A DNA stretch of 64,000 bases from Pseudomonas sp. NBRC 111124 (GTDB lineage: Bacteria; Pseudomonadota; Gammaproteobacteria; Pseudomonadales; Pseudomonadaceae), in contig NZ_BCBA01000002.1 of the NCBI RefSeq assembly GCF_001320245.1, forward strand, positions 157,564 to 221,563, read 5' to 3'. The position numbers and the translations under genes were made by a program. Shown here piece after piece: positions 28,863-37,264 of this stretch (position 1 is its first letter; each line of letters begins with the position of its first letter). The notes below the pieces were generated by a model. That model worked only from the letters and a program-made list of their open reading frames with translations, had not been told where the DNA came from and ran no database searches.

Positions 28863-29984
28863 TTAACGGATGAACACCTGCGGCGTAGTGGTGGACATGT
28901 CCCCCCCAGGCAACTTGATGTTCTTCACTTTCTCCAGCGTCTCGGGGTTGAACACCGCCAGGTCGTTGAAGGTGCCGCCCAGGTACAACTTCTCGCCCTT
29001 CTTGTCGAAGGTCACGCAGTAATAGGTGTGCTCCAGATTAGCCGCCTTGATCAGCTTGCGCTGCTTGATGTCGTACTTGGCCAGGCGGTTGAGCACGCCG
29101 TAGATCTGGTTCGGGTCCTTTGGTGAGCGCAGGCCGGTGAAGTAGAGCTCGGTCAGGTCGGCGAACTCCTGGGTGTGGGTCTTGCCGGTCTTGAGGTCGA
29201 CGCTCAGGTAGCCATACAGCGGCTGCGCCTCGTTCGGGTCTTGCTTGGCATCCTTGAACCTGGCGATGGTGTAAAGCATCGAGAACTCGTGGCGCGGGCT
29301 CTGGTGCGGCCAGAAGTACAGCACATCCGGGGCGCTGTAGCCCTTGCGGTTCCAATTGCGCAGCGGCAGGGCCACGGTGTATTTGCCGGTCTTCACGTCC
29401 ATCTTGTAGATGTCGGGCCCGGCAACGTACAGGCTGCCGTCGTCGGCCGCTCGCATCAGGTACACCTGCCGCGGCATCGGGAAGGTCCGCACCGGCTTGG
29501 CCTCCAGGCCGTCGGCGGTGTTGTACACCTCAAGGCGCGGCGGCTTGACCACGTAGTGGTCGTTCAGGCGCTGGGTCGGGTTGACCGTGGCGTACACCTC
29601 TTTGCCATCCGGGCTGAGGGCAAAGGAGTACATCGACTTGCCGACTTCACCGGGCACGCTGGACAGGTTGGCGTGAAAGGTGGTCTTGCAGGTGTCCAGG
29701 TCGATGCCGTAGATGTCGGCATAGTGGTTGTTGAGCACGTAGGCGGTACGGTTGTCCGGCGCCATCATTGCGGTGCCGGGGCCGAACCTGTCGGGCATCT
29801 GGCAGCTCTTGTACAGCGTGTCGCTGGCCACGTCGATGACGTGCAGGTTGTTCGGGTAGTTGGTGGTGATCAAGTATTCCTGGCCAGCCTTGAGGGCCGG
29901 CCCGGCATCATCGGCCTGTACCGCCCAGGCGCAGGCCGTGGCGGCGATGGTCAGCGCGAGTTGCGCGCAGCGTCCAGCTTTCAT
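28863..29984 (-). CDS. qhpB: Quinohemoprotein amine dehydrogenase beta subunit
   Basis: 373 residues with a signal peptide (cleavage near WAVQA) and a seven-bladed beta-propeller built of YVTN-like repeats (ITTNYPNNLHVIDVASDTLY, MMAPDNRTAYVLNNHYADIYGIDL, SPDGKEVYATVNPT, ...KKGEKLYLGGTFNDLAVFNPETL). In the known heterotrimer it holds the small CTQ-bearing gamma subunit against the diheme alpha subunit in the periplasm. The start at 29984 follows AAGGGGAAACCGC; upstream in-frame ATGs lack signal-peptide sense. It is the last gene of qhpADCB. Confidence 0.92.
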   Translation of the reverse strand: MKAGRCAQLALTIAATACAWAVQADDAGPALKAGQEYLITTNYPNNLHVIDVASDTLYKSCQMPDRFGPGTAMMAPDNRTAYVLNNHYADIYGIDLDTCKTTFHANLSSVPGEVGKSMYSFALSPDGKEVYATVNPTQRLNDHYVVKPPRLEVYNTADGLEAKPVRTFPMPRQVYLMRAADDGSLYVAGPDIYKMDVKTGKYTVALPLRNWNRKGYSAPDVLYFWPHQSPRHEFSMLYTIARFKDAKQDPNEAQPLYGYLSVDLKTGKTHTQEFADLTELYFTGLRSPKDPNQIYGVLNRLAKYDIKQRKLIKAANLEHTYYCVTFDKKGEKLYLGGTFNDLAVFNPETLEKVKNIKLPGGDMSTTTPQVFIR

Positions 29985-30016
29985 GCGGTTTCCCCTTGTC
30001 ATGCTTGTTGGGCCGG

Positions 30017-30340
30017 TCACTTGTCTTTCGGGAACACGGTGCCGAGGTTGCGCCAGTCTTCCTGGGAGTTGTTCGCCTGGGCGTTCCAGTCCTGGTAGGT
30101 GCTCATCATGTCCGGCACCTGGGCCGGCCACCAGCAAGGGTCGGAACAGCCATACAGGTCGGCCTCCATCGGCTGGCACAGCGAGCTGACGCCACCAAAG
30201 GCGTCCACTTCCCAACCCGGGTCGGTGGTGGCGGTGCAGCCGGCCACCGCGCTCATGGCCATGACTTCTTCGACGCGGTCTTCGGCGGCGGCCTGCTCGA
30301 GGATGCGCGCCTTGTTGTTCAGGGGCTTCAAGTGCTTCAT
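30017..30340 (-). CDS. qhpC: Quinohemoprotein amine dehydrogenase gamma subunit, precursor of the CTQ peptide
   Basis: 107 residues: a 28-residue leader ending EEVMA, then a mature part starting MSAVAGC. Counting from there, every residue known to be modified is present: C7-E16, C27-D33 and C41-D49 for the Cys-to-carboxylate thioether bridges, and C37 with W43 for cysteine tryptophylquinone. The leader is removed by QhpE after QhpD forms the crosslinks and QhpG oxidises the Trp. There is no Sec signal, which agrees with export by the dedicated transporter QhpF. The ATG lies one base after the qhpD stop. Confidence 0.95.
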   Translation of the reverse strand: MKHLKPLNNKARILEQAAAEDRVEEVMAMSAVAGCTATTDPGWEVDAFGGVSSLCQPMEADLYGCSDPCWWPAQVPDMMSTYQDWNAQANNSQEDWRNLGTVFPKDK

Positions 30341-30341
30341 G

Positions 30342-31772
30342 TCAGTGGCCCTTGCGCGGGGTGATGTAGCGGTCGATGAAGGCCGGGTTGGCGGCCATGA
30401 TGCGGCTGTAGACTTCGATGCCGAAGTCGACCCAGTCGCGCATCAACTCGCAGTAGTGGTAGGTCGGGTGCTGCGGGTCGCCGTAGCGGGCGTAGCTCTC
30501 GTGGTAGCAGCCGCCGGAGCACAGGTTGCGGATGCGGCAGCTGTCGCAGCCGGTGTTGCTGCGGTCCAGGCGCTGCGACAGGAAGTCGTTGAGCTGCGCT
30601 TGCTTCACGCCTTGGTGCACGTTGCCGAAAGTCGGCAGGCTGGAGCCGGTGAAGCGGTGGCACAGGTTCAGCTCGCCCTCGTGGTCCACGGCCAGCATCT
30701 TCAGCCCGGCCCCGCACGGCAGGGCCTTCTTGTGACCTTCGTGGATGTCGGTGATCAGCTGGTGCAGGTTGGAGAAGCCGATGTTGCGGTGCTCCAGCGC
30801 TGCTTCCAGGTACTGGCGGCCCAGCGCCTTCATGTTGGCGAACACCTGCACCAGCTCTTCGCCGGTGAGGTTGAAGTCGGCCATGTCGCCGGAGGTGACC
30901 GGGGCAAAGCCGACTTCGGCAAAGCCCATCTCGTTGAACAGGTGGTTCCAGATGGTCTCTACGTCGGTGATGCCACGGGTCAGCGTGACCCGCGCGCCCA
31001 CCGGGCGGCTGGTGTAGCGCGACAGCAGCAGGTCGGCCTTGCGCCGTACCACGTCATAGGTGCCCTGCCCGCCGACGGTGATGCGGTTGCGGTCGTGCAC
31101 GGTCTTCGGGCCGTCGATGCTGATCGACAGGCCGAAGCGGTGAGCGTTGAGCCAGTCGATGATCTCTTCGGTCAGCAGGGTCGCGTTGGTGGTCATGATG
31201 AACTCCACCTGCTTGCCGGCTTCGGCGAAGCGCCGTTCGCAGTAGGCGACCATGTGCTCGATCAACGGCCGGTTGGACAGCGGCTCGCCGCCGAAGAACA
31301 CCACGCTGTAGCGCTCCTCGTTGGGCGATTCCTTGAGCAGCATCTCCACGGACGCTTCGGCGGTGGCGGTGCTCATCTTCTTGCCAGCGGACGGTTTGTC
31401 CAGGTCTTCCTTGTAGCAGTAGGTGCAGCTGAGGTTGCAACCGGTGTTGACGTTGAGTACCACGGTGTTCAGCGCCGTGCGCTCGACCTGCTTGAGGGCG
31501 ATTTCCGGGGTCAGCGGCGAGCCGTCGCTGACCAGCTCCAGCGCAATCAGCTCGCGCAGGGTGTCCTGGATATCGTCGCCGGCGAACTGCTGGCCAAGGC
31601 GCTGCATCAGCTCCTCGGCCGAGCAGCCTTGCTGGCGCAGGGTGTCGATGATGCCGCCGGTCACCGCGTCAGCGGTGAACAGCGAACTGCTGGGGATGTG
31701 GAACAGCATGCGGTCAGCATCGACCTGCACTTCGTGCAGGTTGCGTTCGACCAGGTTCAGTAGCGCGCCCAT
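30342..31772 (-). CDS. qhpD: Radical SAM/SPASM enzyme forming QhpC thioether crosslinks
   Basis: 476 residues. The radical SAM cluster motif CNLSCTYC is at about residues 110-117, and FFGGEP follows. The C-terminal SPASM region carries the auxiliary cluster cysteines ([45 protein letters not shown]). QhpD uses S-adenosylmethionine to make the Cys-Asp/Glu thioether bonds of the gamma subunit in the cytoplasm. GGGAGG lies 7 bases before the ATG. It follows qhpA by 49 bases and is almost contiguous with qhpC. Confidence 0.95.
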   Translation of the reverse strand: MGALLNLVERNLHEVQVDADRMLFHIPSSSLFTADAVTGGIIDTLRQQGCSAEELMQRLGQQFAGDDIQDTLRELIALELVSDGSPLTPEIALKQVERTALNTVVLNVNTGCNLSCTYCYKEDLDKPSAGKKMSTATAEASVEMLLKESPNEERYSVVFFGGEPLSNRPLIEHMVAYCERRFAEAGKQVEFIMTTNATLLTEEIIDWLNAHRFGLSISIDGPKTVHDRNRITVGGQGTYDVVRRKADLLLSRYTSRPVGARVTLTRGITDVETIWNHLFNEMGFAEVGFAPVTSGDMADFNLTGEELVQVFANMKALGRQYLEAALEHRNIGFSNLHQLITDIHEGHKKALPCGAGLKMLAVDHEGELNLCHRFTGSSLPTFGNVHQGVKQAQLNDFLSQRLDRSNTGCDSCRIRNLCSGGCYHESYARYGDPQHPTYHYCELMRDWVDFGIEVYSRIMAANPAFIDRYITPRKGH

Positions 31773-31821
31773 GGCGACCTCCCGATAATCGATTCGTTGG
31801 AAAATCCGTTACGCCCTGCCC

Positions 31822-33387
31822 TTACGGCAGCGGCGGGTTGTTCCAACGCTGAACGGTGACGATCATGTGGCCTGCACCCCGCTGGCCGCCATCTGCCAAG
31901 GTGGCGACCACCTTCAGATTGCCGGCGTTGTTGGTCATCATCCTGCGCGCCGGGTTCGGCCCGGCACCGCCTGGCACGAACACGCCGTCGGCTTGCATCT
32001 GCCCGGCGAACTTGACGTCTTCGTCCTCGGCGGCACGCTCGTTGAACGGCTCGACCGCCCAGCTGGCCGGCAGGTAGCCGATACGCAGCGGCTGGCCGCT
32101 GGCGTCCTTGCCCCAGGCTTCGGCTTCAAAACGGCCCTGGACCTTGGGCACCGAAGCACCGTTCTCGCCGATACGGGCGATGGAGAACGCCGGCACGACC
32201 TTCACTTCATCGACCTTGTCGTAGACCGCCAGCTTGACGCCCTTGAGTTCACCTACCGCGACCTCGCGCTGGCCAGGCTTGGCATCGGCCGCAGCCCGGG
32301 CTTTCACGCGTACCAGGGTCGGGGTCTGTTCCAGTACCTCAGTCACTTCCACGCCAGCACCCAGTTCAGGCTTGCCGGCCAGGCCGGTGCCGACCAAGGT
32401 AATTTCGCTCTCGCCCCCGGCCTTGATGAACTCAGGCTGAACCGCCAGCAGGCGCGCCTTGCCCTGTTTGGCTGCGATGAAGTCCAGGCCGCGCTCGTCG
32501 TGATCGGCCTCGAACATGCGCCCCTTCATTTCGCCATCCAGTGCGGCGAACACCTGGCGCAGGTTGCTGTCGCCCACCTGCACATTGCCGCGCCACTCAT
32601 AGCCGTTGTAGAGAATCGCCGAGCCACTGCCGTTGAACGGCGTGCCGTCAGCGTAGCTGCCCTTGACCTCGACCTTGAAGGTATCGCCCTGGTCGGCGCT
32701 GACCGTCATCACCCCGTGCACATCGCCCTTGGCCAGCATGTGGCCGCTGAACGCCCACTGCCCCGGCAGCGCGGCGGCGGTCGGCTTGGCCTTCTGCCAT
32801 TCGGCCCAGGCCGGGCTTTGCAGCGGGAAGCGCTTGGCCAGGTCCGGCACCACTTGCTTGAGGGCGATTTCCAGCCAGTCACGGTCACGTGCCTGGGCCT
32901 GGTATTCGAGGGACGGCCATTGGCCCAAGTGGAAGTTGACCAGGTGTTCCCATTCCTGCGCCGGGCGCCGCTGCAAGGCGACACGGGCACCGGAGTGGCA
33001 ACGGCCACAGGTTTCGCTGAGCTGGGTGTCGAAGTGCTCGACGGTGTTGAGCCGGCGCTCCATGGCGTAACGCACGCCCTCGGTCTCGCTTGGCGCCAGG
33101 CCTTGCTTGTCGGCCAGGTACTTGACCAGGGTTCGACGGTCGTCGTCGCTGATCTGCAGACCATGCATGACCTGCATGCGGGCGATGCTCATCAGCCAGC
33201 CTTCCGGCGTCTTGCGTTGGTGGCTGATGCGGCTGTAGGTATCGTTGCCCTCGGGGATATGGCACCCCATGCACTTGTTCTGCAACAAGCTCGGGCCCTG
33301 CTCGGCCGCCATGGCCTGGGTACCCAGCAGTGCGGCAGCGACCAGCGCCAGTGTGCCCGCATGCCGCCGGAGTCGAGTCGTCTTCAA
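31822..33387 (-). CDS. qhpA: Quinohemoprotein amine dehydrogenase alpha subunit (diheme)
   Basis: 521 residues from a TTG start at 33387, chosen because GGAGG stands 7 bases upstream and a signal peptide (TLALVAAALLGTQAMA) begins right after it. Two c-type heme sites, CMGCH and CGRCH, lie in the N-terminal domain. Three beta-rich domains follow, including an Ig-like FIKAGGESEITLVGTGL segment. The enzyme oxidises primary amines such as phenylethylamine or alkylamines in the periplasm and passes electrons through the hemes. First gene of qhpADCB; its upstream region is shared with the divergent aldehyde dehydrogenase. Confidence 0.93.
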   Translation of the reverse strand: MKTTRLRRHAGTLALVAAALLGTQAMAAEQGPSLLQNKCMGCHIPEGNDTYSRISHQRKTPEGWLMSIARMQVMHGLQISDDDRRTLVKYLADKQGLAPSETEGVRYAMERRLNTVEHFDTQLSETCGRCHSGARVALQRRPAQEWEHLVNFHLGQWPSLEYQAQARDRDWLEIALKQVVPDLAKRFPLQSPAWAEWQKAKPTAAALPGQWAFSGHMLAKGDVHGVMTVSADQGDTFKVEVKGSYADGTPFNGSGSAILYNGYEWRGNVQVGDSNLRQVFAALDGEMKGRMFEADHDERGLDFIAAKQGKARLLAVQPEFIKAGGESEITLVGTGLAGKPELGAGVEVTEVLEQTPTLVRVKARAAADAKPGQREVAVGELKGVKLAVYDKVDEVKVVPAFSIARIGENGASVPKVQGRFEAEAWGKDASGQPLRIGYLPASWAVEPFNERAAEDEDVKFAGQMQADGVFVPGGAGPNPARRMMTNNAGNLKVVATLADGGQRGAGHMIVTVQRWNNPPLP

Positions 33388-33577
33388 GGTCAGACCTCCA
33401 CGGTTGTTGTTCTTATCGTTTTCACACGCTTTGGTACAGCAGGTGTGCTTGTGACGGTTGTGATACAGAAACTGTGCCAAGTGGGGCAAAAACTTTGTAT
33501 TTCAGGCTTTTAGCAGTTTTCGTCAGGGCTGTTGGAGGGTTGCCTTGGCCGTGGGAGCGTGCCATTTCGCGACAGGG

Positions 33578-33637
33578 TGTTTCATCCTGAGACAGGGCCT
33601 GCAAAGCCACTGTTTCACACCGTCTCACAGCGTCTCA
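33578..33637. promoter_or_regulatory. Array of TGTYTCA half-sites between qhpA and the aldehyde dehydrogenase gene
   Basis: TGTTTCA (33578-33584) and TGAGACA (33588-33594) form an inverted repeat with a 3-base spacer. TGTTTCA (33611), CGTCTCA (33621) and CGTCTCA (33631) are direct repeats exactly 10 bases apart. The array lies 90-150 bases upstream of the -24/-12 promoter at 33724, the usual distance for enhancers of sigma-54 activators such as the AcoR-like regulator encoded at 38989. Confidence 0.6.
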
Positions 33638-33723
33638 ATGTGCAACAGCGCACGCCTGCAAGGCTGGCCTTGCACAAAAGCAAAACCCAGCCAGTTCAAC
33701 ACCTTGCGCCCATTGCACCGGTT

Positions 33724-33738
33724 TGGCACGCGCCTTGC
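33724..33738 (+). promoter_or_regulatory. Sigma-54 promoter of the aldehyde dehydrogenase gene
   Basis: TGGCACG-CGCC-TTGC matches the -24/-12 consensus TGGCACG-N4-TTGC exactly. It lies 40 bases upstream of the ATG at 33779. Confidence 0.85.
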
Positions 33739-33778
33739 GCCAGTGCCTGCCACATCCAATGACAAGAGGCACAGCCCC

Positions 33779-35272
33779 ATGCTTTCCGACCTGCCCATCC
33801 TGCCCGCCACCCGCGCCTTTCTCGAGCGCAAGCTGAAGATGCGCATCGGCGCCGACTGGCAGGACGCCGCCAGTGGCCGCACCCTGTCGTTCCGCAACCC
33901 GGCCACCGGTGAAATCCTGGGAGAAGTGCCCGCCGCCGAGCAAGAGGACGTCGACCGCGCCGTGCGCGCCGCCCGCCAAGCTTTCGACGACTCGGCGTGG
34001 AGCCGCGTACGCCCACGCGAGCGGCAGAACCTGCTGTGGCGCCTGGCCGACCTGATGGAACGCGACGCGCAGCAACTGGCCGAGCTGGAGTGCCTGAACA
34101 ACGGCAAGAGCGCCGCCGTGGCCAAGGTCATGGACGTGCAGCTGGCTATCGATTTTCTGCGCTACATGGCCGGCTGGGCCACCAAGATCGAGGGTAGCAC
34201 CGTCGAGGCCTCCATGCCGTTGATGCCCAACGACCAGTTCCATGGCTTCGTACGCCGCGAGGCCGTTGGCGTGGTTGGCGCCATCGTCGCCTGGAACTTC
34301 CCGCTGCTGCTGGCCTGCTGGAAGCTTGGCCCGGCCTTGGCCACCGGCTGCACCGTGGTGCTCAAGCCAGCCGACGAAACCCCGCTGACGGCGCTCAAAC
34401 TGGCCGAACTGGTAGACGAGGCCGGCTACCCGGCCGGGGTGTTCAACGTGGTCACCGGCACCGGCCTGAACGCCGGCGCCGCGCTGAGCCGCCACCCGGG
34501 CGTGGACAAGCTGACCTTCACCGGTTCCACCGAAGTGGGCAAGCTGATCGGCAAGGCGGCCATGGACAACATGACCCGCGTCACCCTCGAGCTCGGCGGC
34601 AAGTCGCCGACCATCATCATGCCCGACGCCAACCTGCAGGAAGCCGCTGCCGGCGCCGCCACGGCGATCTTCTTCAACCAGGGCCAGGTGTGCTGCGCAG
34701 GCTCGCGCCTGTACGTTCACCGCAAGCACTTCGACAACGTGGTAGCTGACATCGCCGGCATCGCCAACGGCATGAAGCTCGGCAGCGGCCTGGACCCGGC
34801 GGTGCAGATGGGCCCACTGATCTCGGCCAAGCAGCAGGACCGGGTGACCGGCTACATCGAGCTGGGCCGTGAACTGGGCGCGACCATCGCCTGTGGCGGT
34901 GAGGGCTTCGGCCCGGGCTACTTCGTCAAGCCGACAGTGATCGTCGACGTCGACCAGCACCATCGCCTGGTGCAGGAGGAGATCTTCGGGCCGGTGCTGG
35001 TGGCGATGCCGTTCGACGACATCGACGAAGTGATCGGCATGGCCAACGACAACCCTTACGGCCTGGGTGCGAGTATCTGGTCCAACGACCTGGCGGCGGT
35101 GCACCGGATGATTCCAAGGATCAAGTCCGGCTCGGTGTGGGTCAACTGCCACAGCGCGCTGGACCCGGCGCTGCCGTTCGGGGGGTACAAGATGTCGGGT
35201 GTCGGCCGTGAAATGGGGGCGGCTGCCATCGAGCACTACACCGAGTTGAAGTCGGTGTTGATCAAGCTCTGA
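33779..35272 (+). CDS. peaE: NAD-dependent aldehyde dehydrogenase (phenylacetaldehyde dehydrogenase type)
   Basis: 497 residues, a complete ALDH: AIVAWNFPLLLACWKLGPALATG, VVLKPADETP, the general-base Glu in TLELGGKSP, the catalytic Cys in FFNQGQVCCAGSR, and QEEIFGPVL. It should oxidise the aldehyde released by the quinohemoprotein amine dehydrogenase to the acid; in P. putida phenylethylamine catabolism this is the PeaE step. Preceded by AAGAGG and a consensus sigma-54 promoter, so transcription is activator-dependent. An in-frame extension upstream of 33779 runs through the promoter and is rejected. Confidence 0.9.
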   Translation: MLSDLPILPATRAFLERKLKMRIGADWQDAASGRTLSFRNPATGEILGEVPAAEQEDVDRAVRAARQAFDDSAWSRVRPRERQNLLWRLADLMERDAQQLAELECLNNGKSAAVAKVMDVQLAIDFLRYMAGWATKIEGSTVEASMPLMPNDQFHGFVRREAVGVVGAIVAWNFPLLLACWKLGPALATGCTVVLKPADETPLTALKLAELVDEAGYPAGVFNVVTGTGLNAGAALSRHPGVDKLTFTGSTEVGKLIGKAAMDNMTRVTLELGGKSPTIIMPDANLQEAAAGAATAIFFNQGQVCCAGSRLYVHRKHFDNVVADIAGIANGMKLGSGLDPAVQMGPLISAKQQDRVTGYIELGRELGATIACGGEGFGPGYFVKPTVIVDVDQHHRLVQEEIFGPVLVAMPFDDIDEVIGMANDNPYGLGASIWSNDLAAVHRMIPRIKSGSVWVNCHSALDPALPFGGYKMSGVGREMGAAAIEHYTELKSVLIKL

Positions 35273-35278
35273 GAGTCA

Positions 35279-35305
35279 GCCTGGGGCTGCTTTGCAGTCC
35301 CAGGC
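35279..35305. terminator. Hairpin between convergent peaE and qhpG
   Basis: GCCTGGGGCTGC and GCAGTCCCAGGC pair around TTT with one G-T wobble. It starts 6 bases after the peaE stop and ends 2 bases before the qhpG stop, so it may serve both strands. Confidence 0.6.
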
Positions 35306-35307
35306 AC

Positions 35308-36600
35308 TCAGCTGTAACCCTGATCAGCCAGCCACCGGCGAAGCATCATCTGCTGCGCAGCAGGCTGCCCCTTCAGCAGGCCCTCAATGGGCAAACCCGC
35401 CTGCAACCCTGACACCACCGGCGCCAGCTCTACCCCCTGCAGATGCCACACCCCCAGCGGCTGATCCGCCGTCACCACCACCTCGGCCTCGTCCACCAAC
35501 CTCTCCCGCAACACCGGCCGCCGCGCCACCCGCACCGCCGTCCAGTCCGCCGCCAGATGCAACGGCTGCGCATCCGGCCATGCCCGGCGGCGTTCCCAGA
35601 ATGGCTGCCCTACCCGCTCAAGCTCCTGCCCATGGAAATCCCGCCCGATGCGGGCAAAGCGCAAGAACAGCTGCTCGATCCGCTGCTGATGAAACTGCTT
35701 TGCCAAGGCGGCACGCTCAGGCCGGCGCAGCAAGGTATTGATCACCACCGGCGCCTGCAACGCCGAGGACAGCGACTGGAAAATGCCATTTCCCGACAAT
35801 GGGTCAACCGCCATCGCTGCATCACCCACCCGCAGCCAGTCATCCCCGATACACTCGCCCGCGAGGATCGCCGTGCTGCTGCGGGCATGCACCTGCGCAG
35901 GTTCCAGCGCCCGCGCATCGAACACCTCGGCTACCAGTGCCGATGCACCACGGCGTGCGGCGCAATACTCAGGCAGCGCCGCCTTGCCCGGCAGCCCTCC
36001 GGCGTCCAGGGTCACCTGCCAGTAGCACCGCCCATCGGCCAGCCGGGCCATCCAGGCCCAACCATCGTCCAGGCTTTCCACTGCCGACGCAGGCGCGCCA
36101 GGTTCCGACTGCCAGAGGTTGAGCAGGCTGACCGTTTCCGGGCCACGCAAGCGGTCAGCTGCCAACGGCGCCTGTCGGCCACGCGCCTCGACCAGAAAGT
36201 CGCACTCAAGCAGCTGCCCGCCATCCAGCCGAACCTGATAGCCCTCCGTGCGCGAAATCTCCCGCACACGCCCTTCCACCAACCTCACCCCTGCGCGCAG
36301 CAAGTCATCACGCAACGCACGATCGAAGCGCTGGCGGTCGAGCAGAAACTCCTGATTGAGTTGCAGGTGCTGGCCATTCCAGCGCACCTGACGTGTCGCC
36401 GGCACCGCCGCCTCGGCCAAGGCACCGCCCAAGCCGGCATGGCGCAGCCCTTCCAGCACGCGTTGCGAAACCCCTTCCACGGCAGCGAAACGCCGCCAGT
36501 CGGAAGCCACCGTCACCGGGTAACCCAACCGGCGCAGGCCAAGCGCGGTAGCCGCACCCGCAGGCCCGGCGCCCAGCACCAGAATACGTGGCTCACGCAT
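35308..36600 (-). CDS. qhpG: FAD-dependent monooxygenase for CTQ formation
   Basis: 430 residues. The Rossmann motif VLGAGPAGAATALGLRRLG is at the N-terminus, VEARGRQ lies mid-protein, and the second FAD motif is RVGDAAMAVDPLSGNGIF. QhpG-type proteins hydroxylate the gamma-subunit Trp during CTQ biogenesis, consistent with its place after qhpF and qhpE. The start at 36600 overlaps the qhpE stop by 8 bases; an upstream in-frame ATG (36639) lies deeper in qhpE and is less likely. Last gene of the regulator-qhpF-qhpE-qhpG operon. Confidence 0.88.
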   Translation of the reverse strand: MREPRILVLGAGPAGAATALGLRRLGYPVTVASDWRRFAAVEGVSQRVLEGLRHAGLGGALAEAAVPATRQVRWNGQHLQLNQEFLLDRQRFDRALRDDLLRAGVRLVEGRVREISRTEGYQVRLDGGQLLECDFLVEARGRQAPLAADRLRGPETVSLLNLWQSEPGAPASAVESLDDGWAWMARLADGRCYWQVTLDAGGLPGKAALPEYCAARRGASALVAEVFDARALEPAQVHARSSTAILAGECIGDDWLRVGDAAMAVDPLSGNGIFQSLSSALQAPVVINTLLRRPERAALAKQFHQQRIEQLFLRFARIGRDFHGQELERVGQPFWERRRAWPDAQPLHLAADWTAVRVARRPVLRERLVDEAEVVVTADQPLGVWHLQGVELAPVVSGLQAGLPIEGLLKGQPAAQQMMLRRWLADQGYS

Positions 36601-37264
36601 CCGCCACGCCTCGTCGCTCCGGCCCGCGGTAAGCCGCATGAGCCTGTAGCCAGGCGTAGACCTGTTGCCGGTTCAGGCCAGGCTGCTGCTGCAACAATTT
36701 CGCAATCCGCCCGCTTACCGCCGCGCAGCCAAGACTCGCACCCGCCCGCCCGCGTTCGCCCACATGGCCACCGAAGTCGGCCTGAGCGCTGCCGAGCCAC
36801 GACCACTGCCCTGGCGCGCAGCGGGCATCACCGGTAATGCGGATAACCCCCGGATACGCCGCCGGGTATACCGCATTGCCCTGCGCCGGGCTGGACGCGC
36901 ACAGCAGCACCCCAGCCTGCTGCACTTCAACGCAGGCCTGGCGCAACACCGCCCGATCCTGCTGCAGGCCAAGGCTCAGGTTGATCAACATCACCCCCTG
37001 TTCCACCAGCCAGAACAACCCGGCGGCGACCTGCAAGGCGCTAGTGCTGCCTTGCTCGGTAAACACCTGGGCCAGCACCAGCGGAAGTTCGCCCGCCTCG
37101 GCGTGCAGGCTCGCCAGCACGGCGCTGCCATGGCCGAGGCGATCAGGTTGCAACGCCCCCTCGCACAACACGCCCTCGTCCAGCCAGAAGCGCCGGGCCG
37201 AGACCAGTGCCTGCGACGGCGCACAACCACTGTCGATCACGCCAACCCTGAACTCAGTGGCCAT
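36593..37264 (-). CDS. qhpE: Subtilisin-like protease removing the QhpC leader
   Basis: 223 residues of a compact subtilase with no signal peptide or propeptide, so it acts in the cytoplasm. Catalytic residues are readable: Asp in VGVIDSG, His in LGHGSAV, and Ser in GASLGCAAVSG. QhpE cleaves the 28-residue leader of the crosslinked gamma subunit. The start at 37264 overlaps the qhpF stop by 11 bases. Confidence 0.9.
   Translation of the reverse strand: MATEFRVGVIDSGCAPSQALVSARRFWLDEGVLCEGALQPDRLGHGSAVLASLHAEAGELPLVLAQVFTEQGSTSALQVAAGLFWLVEQGVMLINLSLGLQQDRAVLRQACVEVQQAGVLLCASSPAQGNAVYPAAYPGVIRITGDARCAPGQWSWLGSAQADFGGHVGERGRAGASLGCAAVSGRIAKLLQQQPGLNRQQVYAWLQAHAAYRGPERRGVADA

Noticed and set aside
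30099..31763. 554-codon open frame opposite qhpD
   Set aside because: Antisense to a radical SAM gene with intact motifs; no recognisable domain or ribosome site.
33465..33479. Sigma-54 promoter for qhpA
   Set aside because: TGGCACA is good but the -12 part reads CTGT instead of TTGC; kept only as a weak possibility.
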